A DNA stretch of 64,000 nucleotides, from assembly GCA_023678885.1 (NCBI GenBank), contig CM042955.1:38410088-38474087 (forward strand). Direction: 5' to 3'. The notes below the pieces were generated by a model that worked only from the letters and a program-made list of their open reading frames with translations, was not told the DNA's origin and made no database searches. The position numbers and the translations under genes are program-made. This DNA is from Pogostemon cablin. Lineage: Eukaryota; Streptophyta; Magnoliopsida; Lamiales; Lamiaceae. Positions 56,761 through 64,000 of this stretch are shown piece by piece. How positions within the stretch are numbered: position 1 is the stretch's first letter; each line of letters begins with the position of its first letter.

Positions 56761-57391
56761 CCTATTTTCCAACTTTCACACTTCATCTCATTTTTGCCCT
56801 GTTTTTACACTTCTCATGCACCATATTCATGCCCAAAACACTTCAAAACATCATTCACACCACAATTATGATCAAATAATGGATTGTCATGTACTTAAAC
56901 ACCACCAAACATACCAAAACTAAACTAACTCATGAGAAAATTTTTAAAATTAACCATTTTGCAGGACAATATAATACACATGTTTCAACACACCCTAAAG
57001 TATAAACAAGGTATAAGTCACACCACACACTCTCCCCCAAACTTAAATCGAAACAAGTTGCGAATTAAGTTTGCAAAAAGTGGTGAGACGTACCCTTGTC
57101 GTTTCCACCAATGCTCCTCATGAACTTACCTCGTGATGACTCTTTGTGTACATATGATCAAGTATGTCCACCACACAACCTCCCCCCAAACTTATATTAA
57201 CACAAGTGTTAAAATTTAAGTTTGTAAAGAGTGGTGTGGCATACATCATCATTTCACCTTTAGCATCTTTGTCTTTCATCAAATGAACTTTTCTCCATGA
57301 GCTTCACCACCTACAAACCAAATCTAAAAGAAAACTATCAAAAAAAAATAAAAATAAAATAAAATCTACACTACTCCACAATCAAAGAAGT
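56761..57391 (-). other. E_R spacer with two polypurine-like tracts
   Basis: Non-coding. On the minus strand AAGTTTGGGGGAGAGTG (57031-57046) and AAGTTTGGGGGGAGGTTG (57176-57193) resemble the 3' polypurine tract. Their surroundings are repeated too: TTAAGTTTG.AAA.AGTGGTG follows each on the plus strand. Confidence 0.5.
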
Positions 57392-58479
57392 TCAAGAAGA
57401 GAGAGTATCCACATACACTATCTCCTTTTGAGAAGGAGATAGGTAATGCTTCACTCGATGACTATTTACCACAAAGTCATTATTCGGACCCTTAACCTTC
57501 AATGTATGTCCACTCAACACTTCAAGCACTTCATATGGCCCCATCCGCTTTCTGGAAAACAACTTAAGCCTCAAATTGAATACAAGAACTTTGTCTCCCG
57601 GAACAAACGTGTTCTCTTTTACCTTAGCATCATGCCATCTCTTCATATTCTCCTTGTAGATGATTGAGTTATCAAATGTTCTTCCTCTAAACTCCTCCAA
57701 CTCAACTAACTTCAACAACCTTGCTTGACCACTCTCCCTTTCATCCATATTGAGGCGTTTGATAGCCCACAATGCACGGTGTTCCAACTCCACGGGGAGA
57801 TGACAAGCTTTACCATAGACCAATTCATACAGTGACACACCAAGAATGGTTTTAAAAGCCGTCCGATAAGCCCATAAGGCATCATCAAACTTATCCGACC
57901 AATCTTTTCTCCCTCCATTGATAGTCTTCTCCAAAACTAGCTTGATTTGGCAGTTTGAGACCTCTGCCAAACATTTGCTTAAGGGTGGTAAGGTGTAGCC
58001 ACTCGATGCTTCACTTCATATCTCTTCAGCAATCTCTCCATCAACTTGTTTACAAAGTGTGATCCTCCATCACTCACTAAAGCCCGTGGAACTCCAAACC
58101 TAGCAAAAATATTCTTTTTCAAGAACCTTTGCACAATCAAAGCATCATTTGTCTTAGTGGGGATTGCCTCCACCCACTTCGACATATAATTCACGGCTAG
58201 CAAGATGTACACATATCCCTTAGATGAATCAATGCCCCATACATCAAATATTTCCACATCAATCCTCAAGCTCATGGGCATCTCATCTCGCTTACTTATT
58301 CTCCCTATTCTTTGGCATTTATCACACTTTGCCACAAACTTCTTTGCATCCTTAAACAATGTTGGCCAATAAAAACCCGATTGTAAGATCTTCGCCCACG
58401 TCTTTTGATGAGCGAAGTGATCTCCACACAAAGACGAATGACGTAACTCAAGAATTCCCATGACTTTTTTCTCGACCAC
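57392..58479 (-). pseudogene. E_R integrase
   Basis: HHCC zinc-binding domain (H...H, then CDKCQRIG, near 58420-58310). DDE core: first Asp in FDVWGID, second in ALVSDGGSHFVNK, Glu in AEVSN at 57970. C-terminal module ends HRVKHYLSPSQ (57392). About six residues that follow the first Asp in copy 2 of B (FIGPFP) are deleted here. A TAA stop and a one-base deletion near 57978 separate the second Asp from the Glu. Inactive. Confidence 0.9.
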
Positions 58480-59494
58480 ACATCTCTTATTACTCCATCA
58501 TTGCAAATTTTAAACAAATATGGTTCATCGCACAAGTACTTCTTCACTTCAACTTGAAATCTCTTTTCCTTGTACTCATTAAGTAATGTGGGCTTGATTC
58601 CACACACAATGAAGTTGACATAGTCGGCATATGAAGGCGGCACATTCACCATGAGAGTACACACTTGCTCAACTTCTAATAGCAAAATCTCCTAATCTGA
58701 GAACTCATCTCCAATCGGCTTCATGTCTTCATTCTCATCTCTATTTTCCAATCTAGACAAATGATTCGCGATCACATTCTCCACCCCTTTTTTATCCTTG
58801 ATAATCACATCAAATTCCTGCAAAAGTAACACCCAACGGATTAAACGAGGTTTAACATTTTTCTTACTCATTAGGTATTTTATAGCCGCGTGACCCGGTA
58901 GACAATCGTTTGTGTTCCAACCAAGTATGGTCGAAACTTCTCAAAAGCATACACTACGGCTAAAAATTCCTTTTTCGTTGTGGTGTAATTGACTTGGCAC
59001 GAATTTAATGTTTTCGAGACATAATAGATTGCTCTAAACTTCTTCTTCCTTGTTTGGCCCAACACCACTCCGATTGATTGATCGCTAGCATCACAATGTA
59101 GTTCGAATTGCAAACTCCAATCCGGAGTAACGAGTATTGGCGATGAAGTGAGAGCATCCTTAAGCACCTGAAATGATACACAACATTCATCATTGAAGTG
59201 AAATGGATAATCTTTTTCAAGCAATTTACAAAGAGGTTCAGCAATTTTGGAAAAATCCTTAATGTAGCGTCTATAGAAGCCCGCATGACCTAAGAACGAT
59301 CTCACCCCCTTCTTACTAGTAAGAGGGGGAAGACGTTCTATGGTTATCACTTTAGCTCTATCCACTTTTAACCCATGCTTCGAAATATGATGCCCCAATA
59401 CTATCCCATCGATCACCATAAAATGACACTTTTTCCAATTTAGCGCAAGATTTGATTCTTCACACCTCTGCAACACAATAGTGAGATTAGTCAA
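58480..59494 (-). pseudogene. E_R RT C-terminal part and RNase H
   Basis: ORF 59494-58880: NWKKCHFMVIDGIVLGHHIS, GFYRRYIKDFSKIAEPLC, then the RNase H start LHCDASDQSIGVVLGQTRKK and VNYTTTKKEFLAVVYA. The frame then breaks near 58890. The RNase H end (RLIRW, NVIANHLSRLE) lies near 58830-58740, with a stop just before 58690. 58685-58480 is the linker to integrase. Confidence 0.88.
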
Positions 59495-60324
59495 GCAAAT
59501 ACATAAGAGGAACCATACACGGAAAAGTCATCCATAAACACCTCCATAATATTTTCAATTAAACCATCGAAGATAGCCATCATACAATGTTGAAAAGTGG
59601 CAGGGGCATTGCACAGACCAAACGGCATCATTCTAAATGTAAACGTACCATAGGGACATTTGAAAGTTTTCTTCTCTTGGTCTTCCGGTGCAATCAATAT
59701 TTTATTGTACCCGGAATAACCATCAAGAAAATAATAGTACTCATGCCCCGCAAGACGATCCAACATTTGGTCTATGAATGGCAATGTGAAGTGATCTTTA
59801 CGAGTATTTTCATTTAATTTACGATAATCAACACACACTCTCCAACCCGTGATAGTTCTAGTGGCAATGGTTTTATTTGTATCGGATCTAACAATTGTCA
59901 TACCACCCTTTTTTGCCACTACATGTAAGGGACTTACATATTGACTATCACTAATTGGAAAGATTATTCCCGCATCAAGCCATTTTAACACCTCCTTTCT
60001 TACCACTTCTTGCATTATAGGATTTAATCTACGTTGGTTTTGCACACAAGACTTCTGATCATCAATCAAATGAATCTTATGCATGTACATAGATGGACTA
60101 ATACCTTTCAAGTCTTTTATGCTCCAACCAATAGAGGATTTATGCTCTCTTAAAACTCTTAACAATTTTTCTAATTCTAAATCATTAAGGGAAGAGGATA
60201 CGATTACCAGATACATTTCATTCTCTTCTAAGTAAGCATACTTCAAATGCTCCGGCAATGGTTTCAATTTTATCTTCTTCTTCTCTTGCACTTCCTCTTT
60301 TGGTTCTTCATCAAGTTTCTCCAC
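59491..60324 (-). pseudogene. E_R reverse transcriptase, N-terminal part
   Basis: Linker with LPEHLKYAYLEENE, then RT: WLDAGIIFPISDS, HVVAKKGGMT, WRVCVDYRKLNENT, YYFLDGYSGYNKI, FGLCNAPATFQ and the catalytic box IMEVFMDDFSVYGSS. A one-base loss just after the box (near 59500) shifts the frame into the next ORF. Confidence 0.9.
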
Positions 60325-60381
60325 CTTTGCTTCCTTTACTTCTTCATTCGTGAGTTCCCTACAAGCATTTTAACCATGAAA

Positions 60382-61782
60382 TTAATCAATCATCTCATTA
60401 TTTTCTAAACAAAAAGAAGATTTAGATTTAATAGATTCAATAGAGTAAGAATGGCTTATGATAAGTTTCAACGGATCCTTGGAGTGAAGGTGATACATAT
60501 GCTCTTTAACAATGTTGTCCACAACCTCCAATCTTCTACATTCCTCGTTCTTAGGATACCTCATAGCCTCTCTCAATGAAAATATCACTTCTTCTTCATT
60601 TACTCTCAAAGTGAGCTCCCCTTTCTCCACGTCTATCAATGCCTTCCCCGTGGCAAGAAATGGACGATCAAGTATTAATGGAACATTCGAATCCTCATCC
60701 ATGTCTAATACCACAAAATCAACGGAAAATACAAACTTGCCAACTTTGATCAAAACATCTTCCACAATTCCCTTTGGATATGTCAACGACCGATCGGCTA
60801 ATTGAAGTGTAACCGATGTCGGTTTGACCTCACCTATGCCCAACTTTTTGAAAATTGACAAGGGCATCAAGTTAATATTAGCCCCTAAATCACATAAGGC
60901 TTTGTAGTTTTCATGCCCTCCCATCTCACATGGAATCGTAAAACTCCCCGGATCTTTCCATTTAGTGGGAAGTTTCTTTTGCAAGATAGCACTACATTCC
61001 TCCATCAAGTTCACCGTTTCAAACTCTCCCAAGCTTCTTTCCTTAGACAAGATATCTTTCAAAAACTTGGAGTAGTTGGGCATTTGAAGTAAAGCCTCCG
61101 CAAAAGGAATGTTCACATGAATCTTCTTCAACATTTCAACAAACTTGGCAAATTTCTCCTCTAATCCCTTTTTCAAGCATCTTTGTGGAAACGGAATTGC
61201 AACAGGCAACTGCAGAATTCCCCGTTCATCCCTTTCAAATTTCTCTTCTCTCACTTTACGTTTTGCTTCTCTACATCTTTCCCACTTCTTTGGAGACTTT
61301 ACCTTTTCTTCTTCAAGTATAAGGTTACTTTCATCTTTTTCATCAATTTCAACTTCTTTCTCTTTCCCTTCTTCATCCACTCTTTCCATAGGCTCAACTT
61401 CACATTCTACTTCATCTACTTCCGTTGGCATAGAAGGCCCTTCGTATTTTGTTCCACTACGAAGTTCAATAGCCTTACATTGCTCTTTTGGATTAGTAAT
61501 GGTTGTAGATGAAAATTTTCCTTGACGATGAACATTCTCCCTTTCACTTGCCATTTGACTCATTTGTGTCTCCAAGGCTTTGAATCTATTATCAATCATT
61601 TCATCGCTTTGCTTACTAGAATCATACATTTTGTCATTCACCTCTTTCTCTTGCCTCATAAAATCAAATATTTTGGCTATTTGATCCTCCATTGTAGGCT
61701 TCCCTTCACCATTTGGAGCTTTCTCCCCCAGATTGATTCCCGGTAGAAGAGTAAGGGTATTCCCTTGATTCCCATATGACAA
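60382..61782 (-). pseudogene. E_R Gag C-terminus and aspartic protease
   Basis: 466-codon ORF. Residues about 90-115 carry NPKEQCKAIELRSGTKYEGP, and about 130-190 are a Glu/Lys-rich, possibly coiled segment. The protease signature ALCDLGANINLMPLS is near residue 298, followed by LADRSLTYPKGIVEDVLIKV and a flap-like LILDRPFLATG. The D-L-G-A form matches A and B. A stop near 60382-60324 separates it from RT in what was probably one gag-pol frame. Confidence 0.88.
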
Positions 61783-63243
61783 ATTCTCATACCTACGAGG
61801 TTGGTTAAAATTTCCTTGAAAGTTAACTTGCCGCCATCCTCCTTACCTTTGTGGATATCCTCCTCCATGATTCCCAAATTTACCACCATAATTTCTTTGA
61901 AAGTTTCTTCCTTGCATGAAGGGAACTTCCTAAAGCGTCATCTCCGGTAAATACCATGTATCTTGAATTTCAAAATTAGAGAACATACATTGTTGAGGCA
62001 TGGATGTAAGTATTTGACAACTTTGAGAAGATTGACCCATATTAGGCATAGTCATACCTTGTTAAAGTTTAGGAAACACTTGTTGACTCACCACTGATGT
62101 AGAATTTGGAGACACTTGCATGTTAGCATTCATCCTCTTTAATATCTCTGCGATTGCCTTATCGGTCATATCTTCCTTAGGCACTTCCACCTTTTTCACT
62201 TGTTGCAAGCACACTTCTTCCATCTTAGCAATTCTCTCCCTTTCATACATCCTCGATGTACGATCCATAGGCCATTGACCCGTATTCAAAGCTACTTCCT
62301 CAGATATAGCTATTGCTCTTTTCGGAGTTTGTCCCAAAATCGAACCTCCCGCCGAAGCATCAATAAGCATCCTCTCACTTCCATGTAATCCAACATAGAA
62401 AAATCCTATTTGTTGCTCTTCTGGGAATCCGGGTTGTGGACACTTCCTTAGCATCTCTTTGAATCAGTCTCATACTTCACTAAATGTCTCAAGTGGCAAT
62501 TGCTTGAATTGAAAGATTTGCCCTTTTAGATGCAATATCTTTGAAGGCGGAAAATACTTGCTCAAGAACCTTTGTGTCAACTCTCTCGATGTGGTGTAGG
62601 ATCCCGGTGGTATAGTACGATACCAAACCTTAGCTCTATCTCTTAATGTAAATGAGAAAAGCTTCATTTTAACAATATCCTCACTTGCCCCATTTATCTT
62701 TATCGTGTTGGCTAACTCCGTAAATTGGGCTAAGTGAGTATTTGGATCCTCCATAGCACCACCACCAAATTGATTTGCTTGCACCATGTTGATCAATCCC
62801 ATCTTGATCTCAAAATTATTCACATTTAATGGCGGGCCCATTCCATAATTCCCATATTGCGGTTGGAAATGATCACGGACATTCATTCCCACTTCATTGT
62901 TTCCATTTCCACGGGGTTGATTTTGCATCACCGGAGGATTATTCCTTGCTTCTTGTTGTGCCATCAAGTTTTGAATAATAGCTTGCATTTTTTGGTTTTG
63001 CAAGTGCATTTGTTGAGCATACGCTTGTGGCACAAATTCCGGATTATTATAACCTCCTCTAACATGATCAACTCCATGAAAATTCCTTATATTGCCTTCT
63101 TCATCAACCATGTTTGCATTATCCCTTACTTCTTCCATACTCTCTTCCGTAGGCTCTAACACTCCTCGTCTTTGTCTTCTTAAGGTAGCTTCCAATTCCA
63201 AGTTCAAAGGTTCAATAGATTGAGACCTTGAACGAGTTCGCAT
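61783..63243 (-). pseudogene. E_R gag
   Basis: Starts MRTRSRSQSIEPLNLELE at 63243, a short way inside the PBS. A Gln/Asn-rich segment leads to the Gag core (GGAMEDPNTHLAQFTELANTI, MKLFSFTLRDRAKVWYRTI, LSKYFPPSKI). Two TGA stops occur at 62455-62470 in FSEV(stop)D(stop)FKEML, where B and the family have Trp and Arg; both are transition-type changes. The frame goes on in 62454-62062 (LRKCPQPGF) to a Gly/Asn-rich end near 61800. No zinc knuckle seen. Confidence 0.88.
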
Positions 63244-63370
63244 GTACCTACAAGAATTTTCAAATTAGCTCTCCAAGTAACCAAGACAAGTAAACAAGTA
63301 CCAAATAAAAGAAATATCCTTATCAAAACTAATCAACTTCAAACTCGTTACAACCAAAAGTTTAATATTT

Positions 63371-63387
63371 CCCCGATAACGACGCCA
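63371..63387 (-). other. E_R primer binding site (tRNA-Asp type)
   Basis: Minus strand TGGCGTCGTTATCGGGG, directly adjoining the LTR end. Two changes from the canonical site. Confidence 0.85.
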
Positions 63388-64000
63388 TATTCTTAGTCGC
63401 ATTTCTTGTAAAAATTTATAAGAGTAAGAGACTCTATCATCGAGTAAACGCGTGACAAAGTACAAAATTTATAGTAATGTCAACCTAAAGGAAAGTAAAC
63501 TTATGCTTGTATCCGGATTTTCCATCGATTTATCCTTTGTAAGGATGATAGTTTGAAGGTTTTGTGTATAAAACTACTACTTAATCCTATACTTACTCAA
63601 CTAGAATTTAAACTAACAAAGTAATTAATCAAACAACAAAAAAGTTTTGAATGGAATGGAGATAGATTCACTTGAGAATAGAGCAAGGCTAATCATAATC
63701 ATGGTTAAGACTTGAGCTAGATATGCAAAACTCTTGATGGTGAATTACATTAACTTGTGGACTAAAAGCAATCACGATTTTACCCCTAATCCCTATGGCC
63801 AATGCAATTAGGTTCTCGACTCTTTTACAATTCTAAGTCTCCTAGGATTGGTCTTAATCTCAATTCCCTTAAGGTACTATGATAATAAGTTAGTTCTTTT
63901 TACTCAATTTCTTAAGTGTCCCTCTATGAATGTTCTAAGCCTAAAGAGGGTATGACTTACCTCCCCTTATACTAACATGCATGCACATTTCAATAAATGA
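63388..64000 (-). repeat. E_R 5' LTR (cut by window end)
   Basis: First 613 bp (U5 end) of the 5' LTR, collinear and nearly identical with 50989-51600. The terminal TG of the pair has become TA here. Confidence 0.92.

Larger units (their letters stand above)
50989..64000 (-). mobile_element. Element E_R: nearly complete Athila-like retrotransposon
   Basis: 3' LTR 50989-52733, PPT, tail, env-like ORF, intron, internal promoter, integrase, RNase H, RT, protease, gag, PBS and the first 613 bp of the 5' LTR (63388 on). It is inserted in copia-2; the left flank GCTAC (50984-50988) is the expected half of a 5 bp target duplication. The LTR parts that can be compared are nearly identical by eye, so it is the youngest large element here. 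It is disabled by stops in gag, RNase H, integrase and the env-like ORF and by frameshifts in RT and integrase. Confidence 0.92.

Noticed and set aside
1..64000. Host genes, tRNAs, rRNA or organelle DNA
   Set aside because: Looked for coding structure outside the elements and found none; every long stretch is assignable to a retroelement or its remnant.

Overview
The window is plant genomic DNA made almost entirely of nested LTR retrotransposons. I see no host gene, tRNA, rRNA or CRISPR array. It is AT-rich. Most elements are Ty3/gypsy of the Athila-like type: tRNA-Asp-type primer binding sites, gag, protease with a DLG(A) active site, RT, RNase H, integrase, and then an extra ORF of the ATHILA ORF-1/env-like family. 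Ty1/copia elements with tRNA-iMet-type primer sites are nested among them. The density, length and decay of the elements suggest pericentromeric or other heterochromatin of a flowering plant. The species cannot be told from the sequence.

Layout. 1-2128 is the 3' tail and 3' LTR of a plus-strand element (E0) sitting in an older minus-strand LTR fragment (2129-2993). 2994-4595 is the left half of a plus-strand Athila-like element (H), broken inside its env-like ORF. 4596-47120 is one 42.5 kb compound insertion: minus-strand element A, with 3' LTR 4596-14470 (split by copia-1, 5591-13885) and 5' LTR 45464-47120. The interrupted H reading frame resumes at 47126. Inside A lies minus-strand element B (5' LTR 39567-41265, gag-pol 39453-32005), inserted in A's RT. 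The interior of A/B has a tandem duplication of about 7.8 kb (16411-25747 and 25748-33570), two solo LTRs (21970-23452, 34252-35777), truncated LTRs and copia LTR remnants. 47126-48312 finishes the H ORF, which is followed by copia-2 (48328-50988). Copia-2 is interrupted by a nearly complete minus-strand Athila-like element E_R (50989 to beyond 64000).

Main observation. In A, B and E_R the stretch between integrase and the env-like ORF repeats the layout of the element's own 3' end. It has a polypurine-tract-like run, then a cluster of palindromic motifs of the kind found in the LTR U3 (GGTCGAACC in A/B, ACACGGCCCGTGT in E_R), then a TATA box, a short first exon, a GTATG splice donor and an intron of 400-730 bp ending at the env-like ORF. 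The donor-intron-acceptor layout also appears in H. This looks like an internal, LTR-derived promoter with a private intron for the env-like gene. The layout is read from the sequence; the function is inferred.

Every coding region is decayed by stops and frameshifts, many of them C-to-T/G-to-A type, so nothing here looks autonomous. E_R is the best preserved.
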